From NCBI GenBank assembly GCA_037355855.1, contig CM074763.1, positions 1,178,001 through 1,242,000 on the forward strand: a DNA stretch of 64,000 nt, read 5' to 3'. The position numbers and the translations under genes are program-made. The DNA is from Pseudo-nitzschia pungens. Lineage: Eukaryota; Bacillariophyta; Bacillariophyceae; Bacillariales; Bacillariaceae. Of this stretch, positions 46,956 through 58,409 are shown in pieces. The notes under the pieces were generated by a model. It saw only the letters and a program-made list of their open reading frames with translations, was not told the DNA's origin and ran no database searches. Positions within the stretch are counted from its first letter, which is position 1. Every line of letters begins with the position of its first letter.

Positions 46956-49900
46956 ATGAACGTGCTGCTGCCGACGTCGTCGTTGACGCCCATAAGCAGC
47001 GTGAATCCCAAACGATTTCCAAAACGACGTCCATGTTCCGATGAGATCTCTCTTCTCCTTTTCTTTGGCTTGTGGTATTATTGTTGGACTGTCTCGATGA
47101 ACAACATAATCACCTTCTTTCCTAGATATCGGTCACCCGTTCGGAGAAGCGACAGCAATATGTACTTTTTTTGTCATGGTTGGAAATCATCGTATCATTT
47201 CCAACGAAGGGCAAAAACAAGCACGTTGGAACTCGCACCAAGTAGATGCTCGTTTCGTTCTATGTATTTTGAGGGCGATCGCTTCACTCGGGAGCATGCG
47301 ATCCATCGCTTTGGTGGATTTCGCCGTAAATCATCGACGAAACTGTCCATGGTGAAAGCCAATGCGAGCAACAAATGGGAAGTGGGTGACCTGGTGAATA
47401 TCGTTTCCAAACACGACAACGCATCGGCACAAAAAGGAGAAGTATTATCAATCCGGGGGGGTGGATGGTATTCTGTCCGACTGCTACAAAGTGAGAACAA
47501 TTTTGATACAAATCAAGAAGTTATAAAGTGTCGAGGAACCCAACTACAGCGATTGGAGTTAAACATCGATATCGCGAAGAATATCCCGAGCCACAACGGA
47601 ACTGCAACTGCCGATAGCTGCAGTCAGAATCTAGGTAGCGCCGTCACAGAAAAAAAAGCTCTCCCATCGGCGCGGGTCGAAAATAGCACCGGTCGCCCCG
47701 AACTTGACGAGAATTTATCGACACTTCCATCTCCAACGATTCATGATTTGGACGCCGGTATTTTCCCGACTGACTCTCACATTGCTACCGATTCAGTCAG
47801 AAAAGAACAATTGCTTCGACAAGCAGCACATCATTCTTCTTACAAAAAATGGGTTGTGTTTACGGACTTGCATTGCTCACCCACAACATTGGATACCTGC
47901 CTCGAGGTTCTGGACATTGTCCATGAAACTGCCCTGCAACAAAAGGAAAAATGTGGAGTGCTATTTCTCGGTGACTTTTGGCATCATCGAGGGACGCTTC
48001 GAGTGGATTGTTTGAACGCCATACTCGGAGCCCTCCGATCGTGGCAAGTACCAATGGTCATGATACCCGGCAACCACGATCAAGTCACTCTGGGTGGATA
48101 CAACCACGGTTTGACACCTCTCGAAAACGCGTATCGTGTGGGAGAGGTTCCGGGTCCACTGATTTTGTCCCATCCCACGCGATTTCGCAATGCTCTCTTC
48201 GTGCCACACGTAAGAGATGCTGAAACTATGAAAGCGATCGTGAGTTCGAAAGAGGCTTACGAATCTTCCGCATTGTTTGTTCATGCGGAAGTAAAGGGAG
48301 CCTTGATGAACGACATGATCGTCTCGACACAGGGTATCCCTCCAGCAATGTTTCCGAAGCAAAAGCACATCTACTCGGGACACTTTCACAAGCCACATTC
48401 TGTCAGGACTTCATCTTTCTCGACGATTGAATACATAGGGTCTCCATATCAAATATCTCTCGCGGAGGCTCGTCAAGACAAACAGCTGGTTGTATTGAAC
48501 TCGAAATGGAAATGCGACCAGCGTATTCCCATCAATGTGGGCAGACGTCATTTTAAGGTATCCTCTTTAGAAGAATTGCAGCAATTTGATTTTGACTTGG
48601 AACCCACTTCCACCGTAAAAGATATCGAACATGATGATTTCATTCGTGTTAGGAGAGGTGATCGGATCGTGATGAACGTCCCGAAAAAAGAACATACAGT
48701 TCTTCAAAATTCGGAGTACCATAGTGCTTTGAGTTCTCGAGTACAATCATTACGAGAGCAAGGCGTTACAGTGGAGATTCGTGAAGTCAACAATAGAAAC
48801 TCTGCGACGTCGACAATGCTAGAAAGCGGCACTAATACCCTACAATTTGAAGAAATGTCTCCTGAATCTACTTGGAGGGCATATCTGAATGAGGAAAAAG
48901 TAAGGGACTCCATTCACGAAGATGATTACAATTCTCTCCTTCGGGTCGGATTGGAGATCTTGGGAGAAATTGAATCGAGTAGGATCCAAAGCATAGCAAT
49001 GCGACGAGATCTAAGGTTGACACGTACGACTGTCAGCGGCTTTGGGCCCTTTGAAGAGACGATCGAGTATCCTTTGGACAATCGGGGACTAGTCCTACTT
49101 AGAGGTGCGTTGAAGTTATTCTTTTTGGCTTTTCGAGTAGGATACATCTCACTAACTCATTTCCTTACTGAACAGGGTCAAACAATGATTATGGGCCTGA
49201 CTCAAATGGTACCGGTAAATCATCACTTGCGATGGCAACTCTATGGGGACTCACTGGATCCTTAGATGCAAGACCAGCTTCGGATCTAAAGGTGGCGGAC
49301 GTAGTAAATGATAACTCGAAAGTTGCGAAGGTTGTTGTGGAGGGCTTCATAAATGATTCTCCATTTGTTATCAGCAGGAGCAAGACAGCATCAAAAGGCG
49401 ACCTCGTTTTTCATGTCAACGATGTTGACTTGACCACGCAATCCGTGAAAGAAACGCAATCACTTGTTGAAGAGAAGCTTGGTATAGATTCTCATATCTT
49501 GACCCGTGTGGTTTTCTATGGTCAGCACGGCATGAATGATCTTCTTGAGGCAACGGACTCCAAGTTGAAAGACGAGCTCTCACTGATTGTACCTCTTGCT
49601 CTTTGGCAACAAGCCACATCCCTTGCTCGAGCGAAATCACGGCAAGCAAAAAAGAGAGTAGACGAAATGGAGGGTATGATAAAATTGCGCAAAAAAGATA
49701 TTGATGCTCTATCAAATCGAGTTGCTCGGGCAAAAGAAACAAGAGATACGAAAGAAAGAGCATTGCGGGAATCTGAAGGCAAGTTAAATCATGAATTGTC
49801 TTTAATACAGGGACAGCTTGATCGAACCGCTGATTCAAACGTCGAAGAATTAAAAGTTGAACTAGAAGCTGTTTCTCAGGAAATAAAAGCTTTAAACGAT

Positions 49901-51205
49901 CTTTACGATTCGGAAATGGCAGATAAAGAGACCCGATTGAAACCGTTGGAGAATGAATTGTTTCGAGTGAGAGAGATTGTGTCGTCCATGACAAGGAAAA
50001 ACAATATGCTTGAAATGGATGTGAGAACCGGTCAAATGTCACTAGATTCTGCAAGAGTGCGCATTAATCAGATAGAAGACAAGTGGTCCCTGGATCTATC
50101 AAGTGGAACACCGTCGGATTTAAAGGCCCCAGAATACTGTCCTACTTGTAACCAGCCACTTCGATCCGACAAAACAGAGAACGGATCGAATTCGTTGAAA
50201 AATGCTCAGAAAAGAATGGAGGCTGAAATAGAAGACGCGCACAATGCATTGCACTTGGCAGAAACTGCCGTGCAAGAGGCCTCTCTGAAACTGTCAGAGT
50301 GTTCGAATGATTTGAAAATGCAAGAACATTTGCTCAATGATTTACAATTGACGCATCAAGATTTTCATACAAAGTGGAGAGCAAAATTGAGAGGCATACA
50401 AGAGAAATCAGGAGTGAAGAGAGAGACTCAAAACAAATTGACTTCTCAAATATCAATGGTGGTAAAGGAGTCGCAATTAATAGCCCAACGAGAAGCCATA
50501 AAAGCATCATTCAATGCAGAGAAGCTCAATGTTGTTCACGCAGGTGAGATGTACGACAGTTTGAACCAAGAGTTGAGTAGTGCGGTAGCTTTTTTGGAGG
50601 ATATCAGAGTAGAACAGAAACGGGAAGAGAACAGTCATCGAGTGTTGTCGTGTGTTGGGGAAAGATTTGGGCAAAGGGGCGTCCAAACCTTTATCATGCA
50701 AAATGCTGTTAGCTCCTTGGAAGGCATCACACAGATTTATCTAGACTATCTTAGTGATGGAAGCCAACGGTTGGAATTGTCTTTGGACGCGGGCGATAAA
50801 ATCTTACGTAACGCATTTGTTCGTGGAGCAGATGGAGAGTTCAGACAACGACCTCTGTCGACGTTATCTGGCGGTCAATGGAGACGTTGCTCTTTGGCTC
50901 TCTCGTTCGCATTTGCTGAGATGGTTGCTGCCAATGGAAGATTAAGATCTTCATTGCTAGTGCTAGATGAACCGCTGACTCACCTTGATCGATCAGGTCG
51001 TACAAAATTCGGCGAACTAGTAAGAAAAATGTTGGGAGCGAGGCAAGGCATTGATGATAACATCTCGAGACCTGAAATTTCAACAGCAATAGTAATTCTA
51101 CAAGATTTATCGGCCGAGGAACTAGAAGAAGCATTTGATGGGATTGACACGGTTGTTAGAAAAGATGGAAAAAGTCGTCTGACCATTGACGAGATGAGTT
51201 CCTAG
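46956..51205 (+). CDS. SbcD nuclease - SbcC/Rad50 ATPase fusion, predicted organelle-targeted
   Basis: Exons 46956-49104 and 49176-51205 (71-nt intron, donor GTGCGT, acceptor CAG) give about 1392 residues. Residues 1-140 are Arg/Ser-rich with a hydrophobic stretch (EISLLLFFGLWYYCWTVSM), likely a targeting region. From about 300 the Mre11/SbcD phosphoesterase motifs appear in order: FTDLHCSP (304), LFLGDFWHHRG (339), MIPGNHDQ (372), FVHAEVKG (443), IYSGHFHKPH (475). After a capping region the Rad50/SbcC part starts: Walker A DSNGTGKSSLAMATLWG (about 728, formed across the intron), Q-loop region FYGQHGMNDLLEAT, coiled coil, zinc hook CPTC (about 1038), coiled coil, signature LSGGQWRRCSLALSFAFAEM (about 1280), Walker B LLVLDEPLTHLD (about 1311). 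All catalytic motifs are intact. SbcCD opens hairpins and cuts blocked DNA ends. The two subunits are normally separate proteins; here they are one chain with short coiled coils. Confidence 0.93.
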
Positions 51206-51298
51206 CTACGACTTGATCAATCGTGCAAGCAAATGCGATCTGAGGAGATTGGAAATAGCGCGATCTTCGGGCCTTTTAGTAAATCGCACATTCTTTTG

Positions 51299-51773
51299 TT
51301 AATCTGAATCACTATCGTCACTTTCACTCTCGCTTTCGCTGCTCGATTCATCTTCACTCTCGGACTCCGGCTGAACGTCCAAAACAAATATATCAAAAAG
51401 CTTATTCGCTTTCTTGGCAGACTCGAATTCGGTGTATTTTATGCCATTGATCTCCAGTACTCGATCTCCCGGCTTTACACCCGATTTCTTCGGGGGAACA
51501 GATATTACTTCAAATCGTTGACAAATAATAACGGAAATAGGGTTGAGCGGACTAAAGTGGTAAGGAGTGCTATTTTTTCCTTCACTGTGCTATTTCGTAT
51601 TTGGAGTGATAGCATATATTTCTTTTGCGGTATTCGTATCAAGCAAGAGAAGGTATGGAAACCACCAAACTTTGCTTACCATAATAGAATCCGTCACTTC
51701 GTTTTTCTACTGCATATTCACTCTTCTTCTTCGAACTTCTCTTTACTTGAACACGCATCTCTTGTCCTGTCAT
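51299..51773 (-). CDS. Small PDZ-domain protein with acidic Ser/Glu tail
   Basis: Exons 51773-51680 and 51507-51299 (donor GTAAGC, acceptor AAG, 172-nt intron) give 100 residues. Residues 1-31 are basic (MTGQEMRVQVKRSSKKKSEY), then the junction YY-VISVPPKK leads into SGVKPGDRVLEINGIKYTEF and AKKANKLFDIFVLDV, the second half of a PDZ domain with the GxxPGDRVLEING turn. The last 22 residues are almost all Glu, Ser and Asp. The whole protein is little more than one PDZ domain and a charged tail. It ends 93 bp from the convergent stop of the SbcD-SbcC gene. Binding partner unknown. The AAG acceptor is unusual but is also used in FAB1; the join is supported by the PDZ pattern on both sides. Confidence 0.7.
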
Positions 51774-52370
51774 CTTATTGTATGTCTATTAACAATGTGT
51801 AGGACTGATGATTGAAAGTGCTTGGTTATTGTGGACTAGAAGCTGGAAACCGAAGTTTGGACGTTTCGTCGGTCTTGGTGATTTGGTAATGTTGTGTGCA
51901 TTTGGAATTATTGTTGTCAGAGATGTGTCTGCATTTAGTGGAACCAGTAGCCAAGAACGTTAACTAAAACGGGATCTTGAGATGGAAAGGTATTTTTCAT
52001 CGAAGCATGGGTCATTAATTAATTAACGAAGGTGCTCGTACTCGCAATTTTGACGAAAAGCTAATACGAAGTACTACGTACTAGTAATAGCATCGAAGTC
52101 ATTCTCAATCAACAATCAATTGGGGTAAGTTAGGAGTACGTTCGTACCGGTACATATTTGGAGTCGAAAGACAATGCCTGACATTTTCTTTCTTTTCATT
52201 TTCACCGTATCGCTTGGAAAGGTCGTCATTCTATTAGTAATTACCTTACTGCTAGTAGTTTCTTCTTTAAAACTGCAAACAACTCCCGTTCCAGCAATTT
52301 TGGTTCGTGCATAAACGTATCATTGCAGCAGAAGAGTCTTCCTCCGTCACCTGCAGTCGTGCTACAAATA
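51774..52370. other. Gene-free stretch upstream of the PDZ gene
   Basis: No supported gene. 52030-52160 contains the GTACTACGTACTAG, GTACCGGTAC motif family. It leads directly into the repeat locus. Confidence 0.45.
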
Positions 52371-52680
52371 GTGAAAAGAACTAGTAGTAATAATAATAAT
52401 ATACTTATTTAAGTAGGAAAATCCACCGAAGGTGGTTAAAAGCTACTCAGTCTGTAACCAGACTTTATCGTCGCCTCAATCGAAGAGAGGTTAGGCCCCA
52501 AGTTGTAGAACGACGCGCCGCCTCAACCATGGGGAATAGGCCCCAGGTTGTAAGGACGGCTATTTTGCAAACGAACCTTGGTAAGAAACAGGAAAAAAAC
52601 GAACCAGTCCAGAGCACAACAGACACTGCTGTTGCAAAGCGTACAGGAAACGGGGTAACAAGAACGTGAAAGGGAAAGAC

Positions 52681-52860
52681 ACAAGCAAAACTGTCCCTCC
52701 AATGCTGGTGTGCAGCATCCGTAATGCTAGTGGTCAGCTGACACAAGCAAAACCCTGACTAGATACATGGTATCTGTAATGCTAGTGGTCAGCATACAAA
52801 AGCAAAACTCCTCTCTGAATGCTGGATTGCAGCATCACCAGTAATGCGAGTAGTCATCCC
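52681..52860. repeat. Three 55-62-bp units, each with a small hairpin
   Basis: Each unit starts ACAAGCAAAAC (or AAAAGCAAAAC) and ends GTAATGCTAGTGGTCAGC or a close variant. Between them lies a hairpin whose stem differs in sequence but stays paired: TGCTG-gtgtg-CAGCA, GATAC-atg-GTATC and ATGCTG-gattg-CAGCAT. Confidence 0.7.
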
Positions 52861-53070
52861 CAAACACATCCCGAACCACATTCCTTACCACTGTATGGTA
52901 CATAAAGTACAGAGCCTACTACCAAATTCAGAACAGCTGTCCTCCTGTTCGAACTTAGTAGTAGCCAGAAACAAGTAGAGGCGGTGGAGCCTACTACCAA
53001 ATTCAAATTCGTAACAGCTGGCCTTCTGTTCGAACTTGAACTTGCTCTCCTGTAGTAGCTTGGAAACAGG

Positions 53071-53880
53071 GCCTTTAAGTGAAAACACTTATGGACCATC
53101 AGGGCTGTAGGCTTGAAAACAGGTCTCTGCTGTACTGTGAACTGGAGGGGTATATGTAGGTGGTGGTGCGTTAAGTAACATGTACTTAGCAGCTTTGGGG
53201 CTTGGGTCATAAAAACAGTAGGTCCATAATCAAAAACAATTATGGACTATCAGGGCAGTAGACTTGAAAACAGATGACAGTTGAAGTGTGCATCTGAGAG
53301 GGTTATGTAGGTAGGAGAGCCTTAAGCAAGCTGTACTTAGCGGCTTTGGGGCTTGGGTCAGGAAATAGTAGGACCTTAAGTGAGAACACTTATGGTCCAG
53401 CAGGGCAGTAGACTTGAAAACAGATGACAGTTGAAGTGTGCATCTGAGAGGTATATGTAGGTAGGAGAGCCTTAAGCAAGCTGTACTTAGCGGCTTTGGG
53501 GCTTGGGTAAGGAAACAGTAGGACCATAAGCGAAAACACTTATGGTCCATCAGGGCAGTAGACTTGAAAACAGATGACAGTTGAAGAATGCATCTGAGAG
53601 GTATATGTAGGTAGGGGAGCCTTAAGCAAACTGTACTTAGTGGCTTTAGGGCTTGGGTCAGGAAACAGTAGGACCATAAGCGAAAACACTTAGGGTCCAT
53701 CAGGGCAGTAGACTTGGAAACAGATGACATTTATACAGTACACCTGAGAGGGTTATGTAGGTGGTGGAGCCTTAAGCAAACTGTACTTAGCGGCTTTGGG
53801 GCTTGGGTCAAGAAACAGTAGGACCATAAGTGAAAACACTTAGGGTCCAGCAGGGCAATGGACTTGAAAACAGATGACAG
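53071..53880. repeat. 150-bp tandem array, about six copies, each headed by a 12-bp-stem hairpin
   Basis: The sequence CAGGGCAGTAGACTTG starts at 53251, 53401, 53551 and 53701, with variants at 53100 and 53851, so the period is 150 bp (151 once). Each unit opens with a hairpin of the form GGACCATAAGTG-AAAA-CACTTATGGTCC. The copy at 53221 reads GTCCATAAT ... ATTATGGAC, with both arms changed together. The middle and 3' parts are 85-95 percent alike by eye (CTTAAGCAAGCTGTACTTAG, GGCTTTGGGGCTTGGGT). Copies at both ends are more diverged. Confidence 0.9.
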
Positions 53881-54438
53881 AATTTCTTTTTTTTTAAAAA
53901 AAGATTCCTACAGTGGAAGGGGCTGTTCGTGAACTTCGACTTGAAAAGACTTAAGAGGACTCAGCAAGGAACTTCGAAGAATGTAGAACATTAAGTGAGA
54001 ATCACTTAAGCAGCTTGGAAACAGTGTAGAACATTAAGTATAAGATATACTTAAGGGCCTTGGAATGGAGCTGGGAAACAGATCGAAGCAGAAATACAAC
54101 GTTGTTGTCGGTTTTGCTGTACGGTAGAATCTGTACTGGAAGTGCTGTAGAAAATTATGTGTCGGTTTGCTGCTGCTGCTGCTGCTCGATCGGCCGCCGA
54201 GTGGTGAATTGGCAACCAAAGCAACCAAACGAAGCATCCAGCAACTGAACCGATAGCAGAAACGAAGAGCGCAGGTCTTGGTTAATACATGTAGGTCCTG
54301 GGGTTGTGATTGGGGGTGTATAAGGGAGCGAGATATCGCATGGTAAAGTTGTGTAGAAATCTACGTATTTTTAGTACTGGAACATCGGAACGTCGGACAA
54401 AATGCGCTTCGCGCAAATTGTGAAAAGAACTAGTAGTA

Positions 54439-55426
54439 GCTACTAGTAGCTGGCTGATGCATAACCTCAGTACACACCAGATTCATTTTCATCTTTCAAA
54501 ATCACAGATTCATTTTCATCTTTCAAAATGTTGTAGGTCTAGTAGACCAAACAACCTAGCCAAATGATATAATTCTGGGTGGATAAACTCAGAATTGATT
54601 TTTAAGCCCAAAATCTGTTGAAGTATTGTTGGAGATCACATCGCAATTTCTTCACAACCATACCGGTAGTACTACTAGTAGTAACATCAAGAAATTCTGA
54701 CCATTCTTTTTGAAACTTGCTGGTGTTGAATGTGGAACACTACTTCTAGTAGTAGTAGGCAGAAAGGATACTTACAAATTGGCTTGTGAAGTCAATTTTA
54801 GGGCTGTTCTTTGGTATTATTCTCCCAATCAACCTTCTGTCGATAGCCAAAGCAAAATATACATTCTGTGGATCTAGAAACTACTAGAACCAAGGGGCAA
54901 ATTAGAAATTAGTCGTACCGTACTGGTAACCTTAGTCGCAATGTGAAGGTAAGGTTTACTGCAGCACGCAAGACCACTAACCTTACTGTAAGTTGCCGGT
55001 TTTGAGAGAACAAGAATCACCTTCACAATTTTGCCAATCCTCCCCCTTGAACGTAAATACGGTACCTTCATAGTTGTTCTTTTATAGTCTACTGTCTATG
55101 GTTCTGTCCGTCAACCTACGACATTGGTTGGACCTCACATTCGTTTCTTTGCTTCCAGCATACGGTAATCTTACTTCTACTTCGTAACTTGCGGTACGAA
55201 TACGAGTAAAAGTAAGGTTATCGACCGAAAGCGGTAAATTGTTAGAAGTACGAGTACCGTATGTTTCTCGGTTGCAGTGCCCGAGTCCCAGCCACACTGA
55301 GAAACGATTTCCTCCATTACTATCACGAAGTAACCTGACCGTATTATTATTGCAATCCTTTATCGTGAGCTTTATTAGCTGTGAAACACTCTACACCGGC
55401 AGCAGCAAAGTACAGACTACACCAAG
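54439..55426. other. Gene-free stretch and eIF3b promoter region
   Basis: No supported gene. It includes a 27-bp direct duplication (54479-54529), several ACTAGTAGTAGTA runs (54665-54760), and at 54910-55260 dense motifs such as GTACCGTACTGGTAACCTTA and AAGTAAGGTTATCG upstream of eIF3b. Confidence 0.5.
54479..54529. repeat. 27-bp tandem duplication
   Basis: AGATTCATTTTCATCTTTCA followed by AAAT occurs twice, separated by CAC, with no mismatch; a recent duplication. Confidence 0.85.
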
Positions 55427-57725
55427 ATGTCAGACACGGAAGCAGCACGGATACAAGCCGAACTCGAGGCCGAAACGGAAGAACTCTACAACGATGGTTA
55501 TTTTTCCGACAACTCCCTGGATCTCAACCCGAGATATCCGAAGTTGAAGGAGACCTTTGAAACAGCAATCGTTGTCCTAAATCTTCCAAAAGTTCCACAG
55601 GCTAAGGTCGAAAAGCTGACCAAAGTTGTCATGAAGATCATTTCCCGTCTCGGTAACCTTGCGGTCAACGAAAATACAGGATCCACTGGGTTTTTGATGC
55701 CCTTCAACCAGGAATCTGGCGCAACTGAAGGCTTTGCCATTTGCGAATACGAAACCCCTGAGGAGGCCCAAAATGCGGTCGAAGTGTTGAACAATTACAA
55801 GTTCGATAAGAACCACATTTTGGTTGTAACGCCATACACCAGAGCGAAAAAGCTCCAAGATTTGGAAGAAAAGGAATTCGTCGAACCCGAACGGAAACCA
55901 TTTGTCGAGAAACCCAACGCAATGTCGTGGTTGGAAGATCCCAGTCAGCGAGACGAATTTGTCATCCGACAAGGAAAAGAAACCGTTGTCAGTTGGTTCG
56001 ATGGTAAGGATGACCCTGTTGTGGATTATGACGGAGCCCGTGAGAAGGAGGCAGGTGTGAACTGGTGCGAATACTATTGCCATTGGTCGCCCAAGGGAAG
56101 TTACCTTGCGACTTTGGTCCCCGCTCGTGGGGTGATTCTCTGGAGTGGTGCTACGTACGAAAAGGTTGGACGATTTGTAGCTCCCGATGTCAAGACCGTA
56201 CTCTTTAGTCCACAAGAAAATTACATGCTTACCAACAACATGAGATACGACGATGAACAGGCCATCAAGATCTACAACATTCAAACTGGAAAGCTTCTTC
56301 GTTCCTTCCCACTTTATCCCAACAATATTGAACGACAAGACGACAAACCTCCACCACCATTCCAATGGTCACACGACGATGCATACATCGCTCGCATGGG
56401 CAAAGGATTGATATCGATCTACTCTACACCTTCTATGGGATTGTTAGACAAGAAATCTCTCCTCGCCGAAGGAATTCACGAATTCCAATGGTCACCGAAG
56501 GCGAACATTTTGGCGTTGTGGGTAAGTCGCCTATGCCTATTATTGTTTCATTGTTTTCAGTCTTGTTCAATTTACCCGAAAGGGATAGATAGGTAGTGCA
56601 TGATAGTCTGTGCCTAACAAAGTTTTCTTGCAACAAAATGCGATTGTTTAGTCCCCAGAACAAAACAACAACCCTGCCCATGTCGATCTCATTAAAATTC
56701 CAACCCGAAAGAAACTCCGACAGAAGAATCTTTTCAATGTTACGAACTGTTCCATGGTCTGGCAGAATGATGGTGACTATTTGGCAGTAAAGGTCACCAG
56801 ACACACCAAATCGAAGAAGACTCTCTACAACAACATCGAACTCTTCCGACTCAACGAAACCGGAATTCCTGTTGAAATGCTTGACATGAAGGATGCTGTT
56901 ATGTCTTTGGTGTGGGAACCTCGGGGATCCAGATTTGCAATGATACACGCCGAAAATCCTTCGTCGACCAAGGTGGACGTCTCGTTCTATGACATGATGA
57001 AGATCAGCGAAACCACTGGAGGAAAGAAGGGAGGCAAGAAGTCCGCACAACCAAAACAGGATGTAAGTGTTCCAGAACTGAACAAGGTCGAAACCCTTTC
57101 TGGAAAACAATGCAACTGTCTCTTCTGGAGCCCCGCTGGATCAACCATACTGATGGCCAGTTTGGGAGACTCCGCTTCCGGAACACTGGAATTCTACAAT
57201 GTCGACAACAAATCCTTAACAATCAAAGAACACTACCGTGCAAACCAAGTTCTATGGGATCCCGACGGTCGTTCCGTGGCGACCTGCGTGTCGCAGCCCG
57301 TCGAAGGAGGTCATTTCAAGTTTGCTATGGACAACGGATACATTCTGTGGTCGTTTCAAGGAAAGCAACTGTACCAACAGTCCTTCGAAAACTTTTACCA
57401 ATTTCAATGGAGACCTCGCGCCAAGCTGTTATCCAAGGCAGAGACACAGAAGGTCCGAAAGGATCTCAAAAAGTACGAGAAGCAATTCGAGAAGGCCGAC
57501 AAGGAACGTGCCCGAGCACTGTATTTGGAAGAAACCAAAGGCAAGCGTCTCGAACGCAAGAAGATCCGCGATATTCTTGCAGATCTTCGAAAACTCAGAA
57601 GAGAGCAGAAGGCAAGGCATGTCGAAATGTTGGATGGCTACGACAGTGACGACGATTCGAATTATGTCGTTCGTGAGATCTCTATCGAGACCATTTTGTC
57701 GACAAAGGAAGAGGTTGTCAATTAA
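55427..57725 (+). CDS. EIF3B: Eukaryotic translation initiation factor 3 subunit B
   Basis: Exons 55427-56521 and 56652-57725 (130-nt intron, donor GTAAGT, acceptor TAG, phase 0) give 722 residues; the join reads LALW-SPEQNNNPAHVDLI. An RRM lies at about 45-130 (AIVVLNLPKVPQAKVEKL; GFAICEYETPEEAQNAVEVL), followed by FVEKPNAMSWLEDPSQRDEF, then the nine-bladed WD40 propeller (SHWSPKGSYLATLVPARGV-like blades, FQWSHDDAYIARMGKG, CSMVWQNDGDYLAVKVTRHT, NCLFWSPAGSTILMASLGD, ENFYQFQWRPRAKLLSKAET) and a basic helical C-terminus that contacts eIF3i/eIF3g. eIF3b is a scaffold of the 43S pre-initiation complex in the cytosol. Sequence is complete, in frame and typical in length (yeast Prt1 763). Confidence 0.96.
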
Positions 57726-58409
57726 AATAACTGATACGATCTAAGAGAACTAAGTTACCTAAGTTACTCAGATCTCATGGGTTTTAATAAATTCGTGAAG
57801 TATGTACCGGTGCCGGTAATTACGAGTATTCAACGATGGGTTAAAGGTAGTACCTACGTACTCGTACCGTAGAAACGATTTAGTTTTCGTCGTTGTCATT
57901 CGTGACTCAGAGTTTATTCCAAGATTCGATTCAAATCTCGAAAATGAACGAAAAAACAAAAAATATTGATGATTGATCTTGCAAAATTAATTCGTACTTC
58001 GACTTCGTAAAAGATCAACACGCGTCACCAGATCAAACTCGTCAGTAAATCATCGCCATGGCAAAAGTTGTTAACGACAGAACATGTTGCAACAGAAGAT
58101 GACGATTTTTTTGTGTCGTCCAAAAAAATTTGAGTGTCGTACTTGTAATTACCTGTACTCGGTTTTGACTGATAATTGATCAGGAACCGTAACCTTACCT
58201 GTATCCAATACAATTCGATTGTTTGTAGACATTCAATGCTATATGGGTTCTGCTTTGTTCTCAACACACCAACCACTATCTAGACCTCGACATCAAATTG
58301 TGAAGTCGTGCCGTCTACCTACCACAACCGCCAACAGAAGTTACCGCTGAACTGAAGGTGAAAGCAGAAGCACCTGAAAGCTGTATCTTGTCAACTTCAA
58401 CCCAACAAT
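57726..58409. other. Gene-free stretch
   Basis: No supported gene. 57790-57880 holds GTACCGGTGCCGGTAATTACGAG and TACGTACTCGTACCG motifs. The rest is AT-rich 3' and 5' flank. Confidence 0.45.

Larger units (their letters stand above)
52371..54438. repeat. Complex tandem-repeat locus with many hairpins
   Basis: About 2 kb made of at least four unrelated tandem families: a duplicated GGCCCCARGTTGTARRA unit (52494-52555), a 55-62-bp unit with a hairpin (52681-52860), a duplicated CCTACTACCAAATTC ... CTGTTCGAACTT unit (52913-53040) and a 150-bp unit (53071-53880), followed by two further hairpins (53991-54009, 54034-54054). The 19-bp sequence GTGAAAAGAACTAGTAGTA occurs at both ends (52371-52389, 54420-54438). 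No credible coding frame. An open minus frame over the 150-bp array exists only because the period is a multiple of three. Probably a non-coding locus or a composite mobile element. Confidence 0.7.

Noticed and set aside
53230..53730. Minus ORF with 50-residue repeats
   Set aside because: Arises because the tandem period (150) is a multiple of three; no ATG context or family, and conservation follows hairpins rather than codons.
53071..53880. CRISPR array
   Set aside because: 150-bp near-identical units without unique spacers; eukaryotic context.
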